Shown in pieces: positions 29,664 through 39,346 of a DNA stretch of 64,000 bases. This DNA comes from Dasania sp. GY-MA-18 (GTDB lineage: Bacteria; Pseudomonadota; Gammaproteobacteria; Pseudomonadales; Dasaniaceae): assembly GCF_024734385.1 (NCBI RefSeq), contig NZ_JANHAP010000002.1, forward strand, positions 332,671 through 396,670. The letters are read 5' to 3'. The notes beneath the pieces are model-generated. The model worked only from the letters and a program-made list of their open reading frames with translations. It ran no database searches and was not told where the DNA came from. The stretch's first letter is position 1; each line of letters begins with the position of its first letter. The position numbers and the translations under genes were made by a program.

Positions 29664-30206
29664 TCAGCCAGCCAAGCTAAAACGTTCACCGCTGCTCTCT
29701 ATAAATGCATCATCGCCCTCTAGCTGCGCCTCATCCACCAGGCGGTAATAGCAGCTGCGGCTAAGCCTAGCGCTTAAGCCCCTATCCAGCAGTAATTGCG
29801 GCACAGGCTCACCTTCTTCATTGCTAGGCACCTGTAGCGGATATTGTTTTGATAAGGCGTATTTCAAGCCGGTATTGAGGGTAAACACAAACACTGACTG
29901 CCCCTGCTCGGTTATACACTGATAATCCGTTGCGATTAAGGGCTGAGCCTCAACCTGTATACGCCATTTTTCTACCGGGGTAATCAGGTAGTATTCGCCA
30001 TCATCTTCGCGCCTTAATATAGAGGCAAATAAGCGCAGCAAGGGTTGCCGTTGTATTTCGCCCCCCTCGTGCCACCAAGAGCCATCGGGCTTGATCACTA
30101 TAGCGATGTCACCACTTAAATCAGGCTGCCACTGCTCTATGGGTGGGCGCGTGGGTTGGTCTTTAAGATAAGCCTCTATGCCCGCCAGCGCCTTACTCTC
30201 CACCAC
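29664..30206 (-). CDS. DUF1285 family protein
   Basis: 180-aa cytoplasmic protein of the DUF1285 family, recognised by SGDIAIVIKPDGSWWHEGGEIQR and YYLITPVEKWRIQVEAQPLIA. Such proteins have a known small beta-rich fold but no established function. Its start overlaps the end of the lipoprotein gene upstream by 14 bases, so the two are co-translated. The ends of this gene and lexA converge at 29577-29663. Confidence 0.88.
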   Translation of the reverse strand: MVESKALAGIEAYLKDQPTRPPIEQWQPDLSGDIAIVIKPDGSWWHEGGEIQRQPLLRLFASILRREDDGEYYLITPVEKWRIQVEAQPLIATDYQCITEQGQSVFVFTLNTGLKYALSKQYPLQVPSNEEGEPVPQLLLDRGLSARLSRSCYYRLVDEAQLEGDDAFIESSGERFSLAG

Positions 30207-30759
30207 TGAGCTCCTTGGCTACAGCCAGCATAGGTTTATAAATTAAGGTGGCAATATCTTCACCGGTGAAGGATAGCGGTGATTTAGTGGCCTTAAGGCT
30301 GACCTTATCAACGACTTGGCCAGAGTTAATATCGTAAATACTGAGCAAGATATTGGCCTGCTTATAGGCGCTCTCGTAACTGCCGTCTAAGTTTTGAAAC
30401 CTATCCAGGGCGTTGAGTTCTATGGTCATCATAAAGCCGCCTTGCTGCAGGCGAGCCTGATGTAAGGCGCTGGCAGTAGTGCTGGCATCAATTGGTAAAG
30501 CTTGCGCAAAGTAATGCCCCAAAGCTCGCTGTGCGGCCTGTAAGAGAGATTCTTGTGACTCTTTATCATCGACTATGGCAGCAATAACAAAGCGGCTTTC
30601 GCGGGCAAACACATAGCTGTGCCAACGGCTAATATCATAATCGTCCACTATGCCTAGCTGGCGTGAGTAATGCTGCGCTTCTTGTTTAATATAAGCAGGC
30701 TCACAGGCGCTAATTAACAATAACAGTGCCGCTATTAAAGCGGCCTTATAGCAACTCAT
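30193..30759 (-). CDS. Putative lipoprotein (DUF4823-like)
   Basis: 188 aa with a lipoprotein signal (ALIAALLLLISAC, Cys near residue 19). The mature part contains SYVFARESRFVIAAIVDD and ends in a region about its role in stress or assembly that I cannot identify. It resembles DUF4823 lipoproteins from memory only. Paired with and overlapping the DUF1285 gene; together they form a short operon on the minus strand after the serA terminator. Confidence 0.75.
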   Translation of the reverse strand: MSCYKAALIAALLLLISACEPAYIKQEAQHYSRQLGIVDDYDISRWHSYVFARESRFVIAAIVDDKESQESLLQAAQRALGHYFAQALPIDASTTASALHQARLQQGGFMMTIELNALDRFQNLDGSYESAYKQANILLSIYDINSGQVVDKVSLKATKSPLSFTGEDIATLIYKPMLAVAKELSGGE

Positions 30760-30814
30760 TGCTTAATCCTTATCGCTCTTTAATAAATATGAGGTTTTAC
30801 AGGAATAGTAGAGC

Positions 30815-30845
30815 AAAAAAAAGCCTTCACAAGGAAGGCTTTTTT
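30815..30845 (-). terminator. Terminator of serA (usable in both directions)
   Basis: AAGCCTTC pairs with GAAGGCTT around a short loop, with eight A on the left and five T on the right, so it works for the minus-strand serA transcript. Confidence 0.85.
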
Positions 30846-30848
30846 ATC

Positions 30849-32021
30849 TTAGTTTAAAACTCTGACGGTGATAACACCTTCAACATCTAAGATTTTTTTC
30901 AGCACCTCGTCACAAGGCACCTGCGCCACATCAATTAAGTTGTAGGCTATATCGTCGCGGCTCTTATTAATCATATCCACTACGTTAATATCCTCATCCG
31001 CTAATAAGCTTAGGATATTACCTAACATTTTAGGAATGTTGCGGTTAGCAATGGCTAAACGTGGGCAATCAGCCCGCTCCATAGCGATAGTAGGAAAGTT
31101 AACAGAGTTTTTGATATTACCGTTTTCAATAAAATCTTTGATTTGATCTGCTGCCATAACCGCACAGTTATCTTCCGCTTCATCGGTAGAGGCACCGATA
31201 TGTGGCGTTAAAATCGTGTTAGGCACGCCAATTAAGCCGGGCTCTGGGAAATCGGCAATATACTGGCCTAAATCACCATCGTTTAATGCACTAATAACCG
31301 CAGCGGTATCAACAATCTCAGCACGGGCAAAGTTTAATAAACGCAGGTCTTTTTTACAGCTGGCTAGCAATTCGCGATTAATTAAGCCACGGGTGGCATC
31401 TAAAACCGGTAGGTGCAAAGTAATATAGTCACACTTAGAAAACAGGCTGTTTAGGTTTTCTACCCGCTCTACATTGCTAGACAAGCGCCAGGCCGACTCA
31501 ACAGACAGCGCTGGGTCATAACCTTTAACAGTCATGCCTAATTCTAAGGCAGCATCAGCAACCATAGAACCTATAGCACCCAGGCCAACAACACCTAAGG
31601 TTTTACCGGCTAATTCGTTGCCCTTGTAGTTCTTTTTCTCTTTTTCCAACAAGGTGTTCATTTCAGCCTTGTCAGTCATATCTTTTAAAGTGTCTACGTA
31701 TTGCACGCCTTGTAAGATACCGCGTGAACCCAAGCACAGTGCAGCAATAATTAGCTCTTTTACCGCATTGGCATTGGCACCCGGGGTGTTAAAAACAGGG
31801 ATACCGCGCTCAGTACAAGCAGCAACGGGTATGTTGTTAACCCCAGCACCCGCTCTGGCTATACCCAATACTGACTCAGGGATATCCTCAGGCTGTAGTT
31901 TATGGCTGCGCAACAAAATGGCTTCGGGGTGAGTAAACTCACTGGCAATTTCATAGTGGTCGCGAGGAAGTCTTTCCAAACCTTTAACAGAGATTTGGTT
32001 TAACGTTAAGATTTTATGCAC
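30849..32021 (-). CDS. serA: D-3-phosphoglycerate dehydrogenase
   Basis: First step of serine synthesis: oxidises 3-phosphoglycerate to phosphohydroxypyruvate with NAD. 390 aa, the short form with one ACT domain. Seen: substrate loop ARAGAGVNNIPV, NAD-binding GKTLGVVGLGAIGSMVADAA, catalytic Arg in LLNFARAEIVDTAAV, Glu in DFPEPGLIG and His in LTPHIGAST, and the C-terminal ACT domain NRNIPKMLGNILSLLADEDINVVDMI, which senses serine in many relatives. It lies 33 bases behind ppiD's end region on the same strand, with AGGAG before its ATG. Confidence 0.94.
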   Translation of the reverse strand: MHKILTLNQISVKGLERLPRDHYEIASEFTHPEAILLRSHKLQPEDIPESVLGIARAGAGVNNIPVAACTERGIPVFNTPGANANAVKELIIAALCLGSRGILQGVQYVDTLKDMTDKAEMNTLLEKEKKNYKGNELAGKTLGVVGLGAIGSMVADAALELGMTVKGYDPALSVESAWRLSSNVERVENLNSLFSKCDYITLHLPVLDATRGLINRELLASCKKDLRLLNFARAEIVDTAAVISALNDGDLGQYIADFPEPGLIGVPNTILTPHIGASTDEAEDNCAVMAADQIKDFIENGNIKNSVNFPTIAMERADCPRLAIANRNIPKMLGNILSLLADEDINVVDMINKSRDDIAYNLIDVAQVPCDEVLKKILDVEGVITVRVLN

Positions 32022-32054
32022 GATGTACTCCTAAATAACAAAAAAACAGTTACA

Positions 32055-33941
32055 TTACTTCATCGTAATGTCGGCGCTATCTCTTATAGACTGCTGATAA
32101 GCCTCAAGGCTTTGCGTGCTATTAGCGCGGTATAATTGGGCCTCTATGGCTTGCTGCTCACCCTCGCTCAGGTCGCTGAGCTTACCCTCAACAACTTGGC
32201 TGAGGCCAGCTATCGCTACGTCACCATTGCGTAGGCTATGGCTAGCGTACGTGGCAGCATCACCAGACTTGGGCTTGGCCATGGCAAAAATTGCGGCGCT
32301 GAGTTCACGAGGGGCCTTGGCGGTAACGCGGCTTACCTCTTGCTCAGATTTAACACTGTAGCGCTCATTATCCTGCAGGCTAGCAAAGCTGCTTTCGCCA
32401 CTATTTAGCTTGGCCAGTAATTGCTCAGCTTCGCCTTTTAACAGCTCAGCAGCCTTGGTTTTTTTCAGGTTCTGGCTGATTTGCTCACTTACCTCGGCAA
32501 AGGGTTTAGGCTCTGCGGGCTTATGCTCTAAGACGCGCACAACAATGTAGTGGTCGGCAGCTAATTCCAGTACCGCACTGTTGTTGCCATCTTTTAGCAC
32601 TTCATCACTGAAGGCGGCCTTCATGACTTTGGCTTGGCTTAATACGCCAGCACTATCGCTGCGGCCCAGCCAATCTGACTGCTGCACAGTAAGGTCTAGC
32701 TCTTTGGCAGGTCCTTTTAGGTCGGCAGAGTTAAACACTAAATCACGCAGGTTTTCTACTCGGCTAACAAATGTGGCTTCTGCCTGCTCTAGCTCTAAGC
32801 GCTGCTTAATCGCAAGCCGACGGTCTTCATAACTGGGCTGCTCAACGGTTTTAATATCGGTAACCAAAATCAAATGCACACCCGCCTCAGTCACCACAGG
32901 CTCAGAGACTACACCTTGCTCAGCCGCAAACAGCACCTCGTCAAAGGCTTCCGGGAAGGCATCGCCACTGCTATAACCCAGGTCACCGCCTACAAAGGCT
33001 GAGCCGGTGTCTTCAGAGTGCTGTTCAGCTAGGCTGGCGAAGTCTTCACCGGCATCAATTTTGGCTTTTAGCTCTAGCGCCAGGGCCTTGGTTTCGGCTT
33101 CATTGCGCTGGTCGGTAATCTCTAACAATATATGTGAAGCTTTACGCTCTTCTGAACCACTAAAATCGGCCATTTCTAGCTCGTAAGCCGCCTTGATGGC
33201 CTCTTCGTCTACCGGCTGGGCGAAGTCGCTTTGCTTGAGCTCTATATAAGCTAGCTTAAGTTTAGGCTCGCGCTGAAAGCGCTCTATATTATCTTGGTAG
33301 TAGGCGTTGAGCTCTTCGTCGCTAACACTGACTGCCGCCAGTTTTTCCGCGATAGAAAGGGTTAAGTAATCAAAACTACGCTTTTGGCCCACGATGCTTG
33401 CGGCATAAGCCAGCTCTTGCTGGGTGACAAAATCAGAGCCGGCGATACCACTGGATAGTTGGCGGATAATGACATCGTTACGCAATAGCTCTTTAAAATA
33501 GCCCATGCTATAGCCGTTGCTGCGCAATACGTTTTCGTAAAGCTGAGGGGAAAATTTACCGTCTTGCTGAAACTGCGGCATATTGAGTATAAGTTGATCT
33601 ATAGTGGCCGGTGATGCACTGATGCCTTGATCTAGCGCAGCTTGCAATAATAATTTTTGCTGTATCAATTGCTCTAAGGCAGATTGTTTAATGAGCTCAT
33701 CGTTAAGTAAGCTAGGATCGGCGTTTTCGCCCATAGACTCCAGCAAGCGTCTTTGCTGTACGCGTATCGCCTGTTCCAGCTCTATTACGGATAGCTCTTC
33801 ACCATTGATTTCTGCCGCAGCATTACTGCCGCTATTGCCCAACAAGCTCTCAACGCCTGCGGCTGCAAAAATGACCACAATGAGGCTCACTATTATTTTG
33901 GCAATAATGCCCTGTGAGTTATCACGAATATTCTGAAGCAT
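32055..33941 (-). CDS. ppiD: Periplasmic folding chaperone PpiD
   Basis: Membrane-anchored periplasmic chaperone at the Sec translocon exit. 628 aa: one N-terminal membrane helix (GIIAKIIVSLIVVIFAAAGVE), a SurA-like chaperone region, one parvulin domain (about residues 265-365, with KASHILLEI, GEDFASLAEQHSEDTGSAFVGGDLG and VVTEAGVHLILVTDI), and a long helical C-terminal part. Position next to hupB, lon, clpX, clpP and tig is the standard gammaproteobacterial order. Confidence 0.95.
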   Translation of the reverse strand: MLQNIRDNSQGIIAKIIVSLIVVIFAAAGVESLLGNSGSNAAAEINGEELSVIELEQAIRVQQRRLLESMGENADPSLLNDELIKQSALEQLIQQKLLLQAALDQGISASPATIDQLILNMPQFQQDGKFSPQLYENVLRSNGYSMGYFKELLRNDVIIRQLSSGIAGSDFVTQQELAYAASIVGQKRSFDYLTLSIAEKLAAVSVSDEELNAYYQDNIERFQREPKLKLAYIELKQSDFAQPVDEEAIKAAYELEMADFSGSEERKASHILLEITDQRNEAETKALALELKAKIDAGEDFASLAEQHSEDTGSAFVGGDLGYSSGDAFPEAFDEVLFAAEQGVVSEPVVTEAGVHLILVTDIKTVEQPSYEDRRLAIKQRLELEQAEATFVSRVENLRDLVFNSADLKGPAKELDLTVQQSDWLGRSDSAGVLSQAKVMKAAFSDEVLKDGNNSAVLELAADHYIVVRVLEHKPAEPKPFAEVSEQISQNLKKTKAAELLKGEAEQLLAKLNSGESSFASLQDNERYSVKSEQEVSRVTAKAPRELSAAIFAMAKPKSGDAATYASHSLRNGDVAIAGLSQVVEGKLSDLSEGEQQAIEAQLYRANSTQSLEAYQQSIRDSADITMK

Positions 33942-33973
33942 TTAACACGTTTCCATCTTAACCTGAGTTAAAT

Positions 33974-34006
33974 AAAAAAAGCGCACCATGTTGATGCGCT
34001 TTTTCC
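33974..34006 (-). terminator. Terminator of hupB
   Basis: AAAAAGCGCA pairs with TGCGCTTTTT around a 9-base loop, giving a T-run on both strands. It lies between hupB and ppiD and should end the minus-strand hupB message. Confidence 0.85.
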
Positions 34007-34071
34007 ATATTGTCTAACCAACAATAACTGTCACTGCTATAGCATGCATGCTTTAACGACAGCAGTGTTAA

Positions 34072-34344
34072 TTAATTTACAGCGTCCTTAAGAGCTTTAC
34101 CGGCTTTGAAACCGGGAATTTTGGCCGCTTTAATTTGGATAGGCTCACCAGTTTGTGGGTTGCGACCAGTGCGTGCTGCACGATCTTTTACCGAGAAAGT
34201 ACCAAAACCCACTAATACTACTTGATCGTCTTCTTTTAAAGCATTGGTAATTGCTTCAACAGTTGCATCTAAGGCACGACCTGCCGCAGCTTTAGGTAGA
34301 TCAGCTGACGCTGCGATGGCTTCAATTAATTCTGATTTATTCAC
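34072..34344 (-). CDS. hupB: DNA-binding protein HU-beta
   Basis: 90-aa nucleoid protein of the HU/IHF family: [29 protein letters not shown], then the signature [23 protein letters not shown] and [20 protein letters not shown]. It bends DNA without strong sequence preference. It sits directly behind lon, its classic place. Confidence 0.98.
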   Translation of the reverse strand: MNKSELIEAIAASADLPKAAAGRALDATVEAITNALKEDDQVVLVGFGTFSVKDRAARTGRNPQTGEPIQIKAAKIPGFKAGKALKDAVN

Positions 34345-34470
34345 ACTTATACCCCTTCTTAGTATTCTTTGTCTTTTCCGATTATTGTATCTGAAACGTC
34401 TTGTGTTGCCTTAGCAAGGTGGCAATTTATACCAATTGCCTGATGCCCCCGTCAAGGCTACATCTCAGGT

Positions 34471-36897
34471 TTAATGCGCCTTTGGGCGATTTTTTTCTTT
34501 ATTGCCGCTTTTTTCATCACTAGAGCTCTCGGCCGCAAAGCTTTTGCTCATATATTGATCATCTGTTAATGCCGTTGGCGCTTTGACCAAAGCGATATCC
34601 AAGACCTCATCTATCCATTTAACAGGCTTAATTTCTAGATCTGCTTTAATATTGTCAGGAATTTCTTTCAAATCTCGGCTATTTTCATCGGGAATAATTA
34701 CCGTCTTAATGCCACCTCTATGAGCCGCTAACAACTTCTCTTTTAAGCCGCCTATGGGTAGTACTTGCCCGCGTAAGGTAATCTCGCCTGTCATGGCCAC
34801 CGATGACTTCACCGGTATGCCGGTTAGCACCGATACTAGGGCCGTACACATACCTATGCCGGCACTGGGGCCATCTTTAGGGGTAGCACCCTCAGGTACG
34901 TGTATGTGCAGGTCGTGGGTGTCATGATACTCGGCGGTTATACCTAAGGACTGCGAGCGGCTGCGTACCACGGTAATGGCGGCCTGTATAGACTCTTGCA
35001 TTACATCGCCTAGCGAGCCGGTTTTAACCTGGCGACCCTTACCTACTACCGAGGCGGCTTCTATAGTGAGCAATTCGCCCCCCACAGAGGTCCAGGCCAA
35101 ACCAGTCACCTGGCCAATTTGGTTTTCTTCCTCGGCCTTGCCATAGCTGAATTTACGTACACCGCTGTACTGCTCTAGCTGATCAGGGCCTATGGTTAAG
35201 GGCGGCTTCTGCTCATTTAATGAGTAGGCTTTAACCACTTTACGGCACAGCTTAGCCACTTCGCGCTCTAGGCCGCGAACACCAGCTTCACGGGTGTAAT
35301 AGCGCACCAGGTCTCTTAGGGCTGGTTCGGTAATATCCAGTTCGCTATCTTTTAAACCGTTGTTTTTCATTTGCTTAGGCTTGAGATAACGCTCGGCTAT
35401 ATTCACTTTTTCGTCTTCGGTGTAACCGGGTATGCGTATCACTTCCATACGGTCCAGTAAGGGGCCGGGAATATTCATGGAATTGGAGGTACAGATAAAC
35501 ATTACATCAGAGAGGTCGTAATCCACCTCTAGATAATGGTCATTAAAGCTGTTGTTCTGTTCGGGGTCTAACACCTCCAACAAAGCAGAGGCCGGGTCAC
35601 CACGATTATCCATGCCCATTTTGTCGATTTCGTCTAATAGGAACAGTGGGTTTTTAACGCCTACCTTAGATAACTTTTGCACGATCTTACCCGGCATAGA
35701 CCCTATATAGGTACGACGGTGACCGCGAATCTCAGACTCATCACGAACGCCACCTAGAGCCATACGGATAAATTTGCGGTTGGTAGACCTAGCAATAGAC
35801 TCGCCCAAGGAGGTTTTACCCACGCCCGGAGGGCCAACCAAACACAGCACTGGGCCTTTGATTTTTTTAACTCGCTTTTGTACCGCTAGGTATTCAAGTA
35901 TGCGCTCTTTAACCTCTTCCAAACCGTAATGATCTTTCTCTAAGATTTTTTCGGCGCGTTTTAGGTCATGCTTAACTTGGGTGCGTTTCTTCCAGGGGAC
36001 ACTGATCATCCAATCGATATAGCTGCGCACTACTGAGGCTTCGGCCGACATGGGCGACATCATTTTTAGCTTATTGAGCTCAGACAGGGCTTTTTCTTCA
36101 CCCTCTTTGCTCATGCCGCACTCTTTGATTTTTAGTTCTAGGTCTTCTATCTCGTTGGGGGCATCATCCATATCCCCCAGCTCTTTTTGAATGGCTTTCA
36201 TTTGCTCATTCAGATAGTACTCGCGCTGGCTCTTTTCCATTTGTTTTTTAACGCGGCCGCGTATGCGCTTTTCAACTTGAAATAAATCAACCTCAGCCTC
36301 CATCAGGCCCATTAGGTGATCTAGGCGCTCGCGCACATCAACAATTTCTAGGATGGCTTGTTTTTGGTCTACCTCTAGCGCCATATGGGCAGCCATGGTA
36401 TCAGCCAAGCGGCCGGGATCATCGATACCCGCCAGCGAGGTCAGTACCTCAGAGGGGACTTTTTTGCTGAGGTTTACATATTTATCAAACTGCTCCATGG
36501 TGGTTTTAACCAGCGCATTGGCTTCAGTTTCTTTGATTTTTTCAGGTAGCTGCGGCTGCATGCTGGCGGTAAAAAAGCCCTGCTCAGCGCTGACCGACTC
36601 GATTAAGGTACGCTGACCACCTTCCACTAACACTTTAACAGTGCCATCGGGTAATTTTAGTAACTGCAAAATAGTCGATAGCGTGCCTATGCTGTAGATG
36701 TCTTCGGCACCGGGCTCATCGACAGAGGCATTTTTTTGGGCCACCAAGATAATCTGTTTATCGTGGGCCATGGCCTCTTCTAAGGCTTGTATAGATTTTT
36801 CGCGGCCGACAAACAGCGGCACCACCATGTGCGGGTAAACAACAACATCACGAAGGGGCAACAAGGGGTAGACGGTTGCCTGATTATCTTCACTCAT
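34471..36897 (-). CDS. lon: ATP-dependent protease Lon
   Basis: Degrades misfolded and regulatory proteins. 808 aa: N-terminal LON domain (YPLLPLRDVVVYPHMVVPLFVGR), coiled coil, AAA+ domain with Walker A GPPGVGKTSLGESIA and Walker B FLLDEIDKM, and a protease domain with catalytic Ser in PKDGPSAGIGM and Lys in GGLKEKLLAAHRGG. A polar tail of about 25 residues beyond the usual end (SSSDEKSGNKEKNRPKAH) is longer than in E. coli. A heat-shock-type promoter lies about 100 bases upstream. Confidence 0.98.
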   Translation of the reverse strand: MSEDNQATVYPLLPLRDVVVYPHMVVPLFVGREKSIQALEEAMAHDKQIILVAQKNASVDEPGAEDIYSIGTLSTILQLLKLPDGTVKVLVEGGQRTLIESVSAEQGFFTASMQPQLPEKIKETEANALVKTTMEQFDKYVNLSKKVPSEVLTSLAGIDDPGRLADTMAAHMALEVDQKQAILEIVDVRERLDHLMGLMEAEVDLFQVEKRIRGRVKKQMEKSQREYYLNEQMKAIQKELGDMDDAPNEIEDLELKIKECGMSKEGEEKALSELNKLKMMSPMSAEASVVRSYIDWMISVPWKKRTQVKHDLKRAEKILEKDHYGLEEVKERILEYLAVQKRVKKIKGPVLCLVGPPGVGKTSLGESIARSTNRKFIRMALGGVRDESEIRGHRRTYIGSMPGKIVQKLSKVGVKNPLFLLDEIDKMGMDNRGDPASALLEVLDPEQNNSFNDHYLEVDYDLSDVMFICTSNSMNIPGPLLDRMEVIRIPGYTEDEKVNIAERYLKPKQMKNNGLKDSELDITEPALRDLVRYYTREAGVRGLEREVAKLCRKVVKAYSLNEQKPPLTIGPDQLEQYSGVRKFSYGKAEEENQIGQVTGLAWTSVGGELLTIEAASVVGKGRQVKTGSLGDVMQESIQAAITVVRSRSQSLGITAEYHDTHDLHIHVPEGATPKDGPSAGIGMCTALVSVLTGIPVKSSVAMTGEITLRGQVLPIGGLKEKLLAAHRGGIKTVIIPDENSRDLKEIPDNIKADLEIKPVKWIDEVLDIALVKAPTALTDDQYMSKSFAAESSSDEKSGNKEKNRPKAH

Positions 36898-36992
36898 TTA
36901 AATACCTTTTCGGTGCTTACACCGCATAGTTGAGGCCATTAATTCACGATTCTATAGCGTAGCAGCTCTATACTGCTAGCACATGCTTAAGC

Positions 36993-37021
36993 ATATGGGG
37001 GCTATAACGTTACATTACAAG
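36993..37021 (-). promoter_or_regulatory. Sigma-32 (heat-shock) type promoter of lon
   Basis: On the minus strand CTTGTAA (37021-37015), 14 bases, CCCCATAT (37000-36993). This fits the RpoH consensus CTTGAAA-N11-16-CCCCATNT with one mismatch. It is about 96 bases upstream of the lon start; lon is a known RpoH target. Confidence 0.75.
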
Positions 37022-37063
37022 GCATAGTAAAAGAATTAAGCTTTCTGCATAAGGCCAGAAATG

Positions 37064-37090
37064 AAAAAAGGGCCTGTTAGGCCCTTTTTG
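37064..37090 (-). terminator. Terminator of clpX
   Basis: AAAAAGGGCC pairs with GGCCCTTTTT around TGTTA, directly behind clpX, with T-runs on both strands. Confidence 0.88.
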
Positions 37091-37107
37091 CGCGGTAAGT
37101 TATCGCC

Positions 37108-38400
37108 TTAGTCTTCAGGTGCGGCTTTGGCAGCCTTTAGCGCTTCAGTCTTGTAAACCAGCAAGGGTTTTGAATCGCCCCTAATGACTGACTCGTCGAT
37201 AACCACTTTAGAAACGGTATCTTCGGAGGGGATGTCATACATGCTATCGAGTAATACTGACTCTAAAATAGAGCGCAAGCCACGAGCGCCGGTTTTGCGC
37301 TCCATGCCTTTTTCAGCGACCGCTCTAAGCGCATCGGTTCTAAAGTCTATCTCCACGCCTTCCATTTCAAACAAGCGGCCATATTGCTTGGTTAAAGCAT
37401 TTTTAGGCTCGGTTAGTATGGAGATCAAGGCCTCAACATCTAGCTCTTCTAGGGTAGCGATTACCGGCAAACGCCCCACAAACTCGGGGATTAAGCCGTA
37501 GCGAACCAAATCTTCTGGCTCTAGGTCACTCAGTACTTCACCAAAGTTTTTGTTGTCTTCTTTGCTCTTCACTTCAGCGGAGAAGCCTATGCCACCCTTT
37601 TCAGAGCGATCGCGTATCACCTTATCTAAGCCAGCAAATGCGCCGCCACAGATAAACAGGATGTTAGAGGTATCAACCTGTAAAAACTCTTGCTGAGGAT
37701 GCTTGCGGCCACCCTGGGGTGGAACTGAAGCAACAGTGCCTTCGATTAGCTTAAGTAGAGCTTGCTGTACGCCCTCACCCGACACATCGCGAGTAATAGA
37801 GGGGTTGTCAGACTTGCGAGAAACTTTATCGATTTCATCGATATAGACTATGCCCATTTGTGCCTTGTCTACATCGTAATCACACTTTTGCAGTAGTTTT
37901 TGGATGATATTCTCTACATCCTCGCCCACATAACCGGCCTCAGTTAAGGTCGTCGCATCGGCGATTGTAAAAGGAACATCTAGCAAGCGGGCCAAGGTTT
38001 CAGCCAGTAGGGTTTTACCGCTACCGGTAGGGCCTACTAATAAAATATTACTCTTGCCTAGCTCTACAGCCTCTTTTTTACCATCGGCATAGCGCAGACG
38101 CTTGTAATGGTTATAAACCGCAACCGACAATACTTTTTTAGCCTGGTTTTGGCCTATTACATACTCGTCGAGTATGGCCTTAATTTCGTGAGGAGTTGGC
38201 AGCTTTTCTTGTGGCGCGTCAGAGCCTGCTTCCTGCACCTCTTCGCGAATAATATCGTTACAGAGATCTACACATTCATCACATATGAATACAGAAGGGC
38301 CTGCAATGAGCTTGCGTACCTCATGCTGACTTTTGCCGCAAAAAGAGCAATAAAGCAGCTTACCGCCGTCTTCGCCGTTATCTTTTGTATCATCACTCAT
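37108..38400 (-). CDS. clpX: ClpX, ATP-dependent unfoldase of ClpXP
   Basis: Recognises tagged proteins, unfolds them and feeds ClpP. 430 aa: N-terminal zinc domain with four Cys ([11 protein letters not shown] and [10 protein letters not shown]), AAA+ core with Walker [19 protein letters not shown] and Walker [12 protein letters not shown], the ClpP-contact loop with IGF ([11 protein letters not shown]), and a C-terminal small domain with [15 protein letters not shown]. It follows clpP after 150 bases. Confidence 0.98.
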   Translation of the reverse strand: MSDDTKDNGEDGGKLLYCSFCGKSQHEVRKLIAGPSVFICDECVDLCNDIIREEVQEAGSDAPQEKLPTPHEIKAILDEYVIGQNQAKKVLSVAVYNHYKRLRYADGKKEAVELGKSNILLVGPTGSGKTLLAETLARLLDVPFTIADATTLTEAGYVGEDVENIIQKLLQKCDYDVDKAQMGIVYIDEIDKVSRKSDNPSITRDVSGEGVQQALLKLIEGTVASVPPQGGRKHPQQEFLQVDTSNILFICGGAFAGLDKVIRDRSEKGGIGFSAEVKSKEDNKNFGEVLSDLEPEDLVRYGLIPEFVGRLPVIATLEELDVEALISILTEPKNALTKQYGRLFEMEGVEIDFRTDALRAVAEKGMERKTGARGLRSILESVLLDSMYDIPSEDTVSKVVIDESVIRGDSKPLLVYKTEALKAAKAAPED

Positions 38401-38550
38401 TATAAAAAATACCTCTTGAGCACCTTTGCCACCCTAACTATAGGGTTTTAAGCATTATTTTAGCCTGTCTTGGAGACTAAGATGCGTTTTTTTAGCTCTT
38501 TTTGCAAGCACTAAGGGCAAATCTGCGACTTAGTGCTATAACAAACCGCT

Positions 38551-39198
38551 TTACTTGTCAGTGGGTATTTCGCGGCTGCTCAATACCTGATCAACCAAGC
38601 CATAATCCCTGGATGCCTCTGCATTCATGAAGTTATCGCGCTCGGTATCGCGGGCTATGGTTTCAAAATCCTGACCAGTGTGCTCTGCCATCAGGTGGTT
38701 TAAACGCTCGCGTATGATTAATATCTCTCTAGCCTGAATATCGATATCGGTGGCCTGACCTTGGGCGCCACCGCTGGGCTGGTGAATCATGGTGCGGGCA
38801 TTGGGCAGGATAAAGCGCTTACCCTTGGCACCGCCGCTAAGCAAAAATGCCCCCATGCTGGCTGCTTGGCCTATACACATGGTGCTAACATCAGGCTTAA
38901 TAAACTGCATGGTATCGTATATAGACAAGCCTGCCGTTACTGAGCCGCCGGGAGAGTTAATATACACATGTATGTCTTTATCGGGGTTTTCAGACTCTAG
39001 GAACAGGAGTTGAGCTACCACCAAATTAGCCATATTGTCTTCAATAGGGCCAACAATAAAAATAACTCTTTCCTTAAGCAAGCGTGAATAGATATCGTAT
39101 GAGCGCTCGCCGCGGGCGGTTTGCTCCACAACCATAGGTACTAGGCCCAGGTTAGTGATCTGCTGTTCATTCATCGCATTGTGACCGTATCTCGACAT
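38551..39198 (-). CDS. clpP: ClpP protease subunit
   Basis: Serine peptidase forming the chamber of ClpXP. 215 aa. Catalytic Ser in [16 protein letters not shown], His in [11 protein letters not shown], and the Asp lies in the [15 protein letters not shown] stretch. The N-terminal [23 protein letters not shown] is standard; the short leader before it is probably processed. Encoded between tig and clpX; a heat-shock-type promoter sits in the tig-clpP gap. Confidence 0.98.
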   Translation of the reverse strand: MSRYGHNAMNEQQITNLGLVPMVVEQTARGERSYDIYSRLLKERVIFIVGPIEDNMANLVVAQLLFLESENPDKDIHVYINSPGGSVTAGLSIYDTMQFIKPDVSTMCIGQAASMGAFLLSGGAKGKRFILPNARTMIHQPSGGAQGQATDIDIQAREILIIRERLNHLMAEHTGQDFETIARDTERDNFMNAEASRDYGLVDQVLSSREIPTDK

Positions 39199-39236
39199 AA
39201 TGTTCTCTTGTTATCGTTAAAGTTTGTTATTACTTT

Positions 39237-39265
39237 AAATGGGGTTAGTGAAGTCGCCCCTTAAG
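39237..39265 (-). promoter_or_regulatory. Sigma-32 type promoter of clpP
   Basis: On the minus strand CTTAAGG (39265-39259), 14 bases, CCCCATTT (39244-39237). The -10 is a full match to the RpoH consensus, the -35 is partial. It lies 39 bases before the clpP ATG. Confidence 0.6.
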
Positions 39266-39283
39266 ATTATGGGAATGCCTATA

Positions 39284-39321
39284 AAAATCAAGCGACTAAC
39301 TTAAAAAGTGTAGTCGCTTGA
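39284..39321 (-). terminator. Terminator of tig
   Basis: On the minus strand TCAAGCGACTA pairs with TAGTCGCTTGA around a 12-base loop and is followed by TTTTTAT. It is 25 bases after the tig stop and upstream of the clpP promoter, so tig and clpP-clpX are separate units with possible read-through. Confidence 0.8.
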
Positions 39322-39346
39322 ACGATTGAGCATTAATAAGGTGGGC

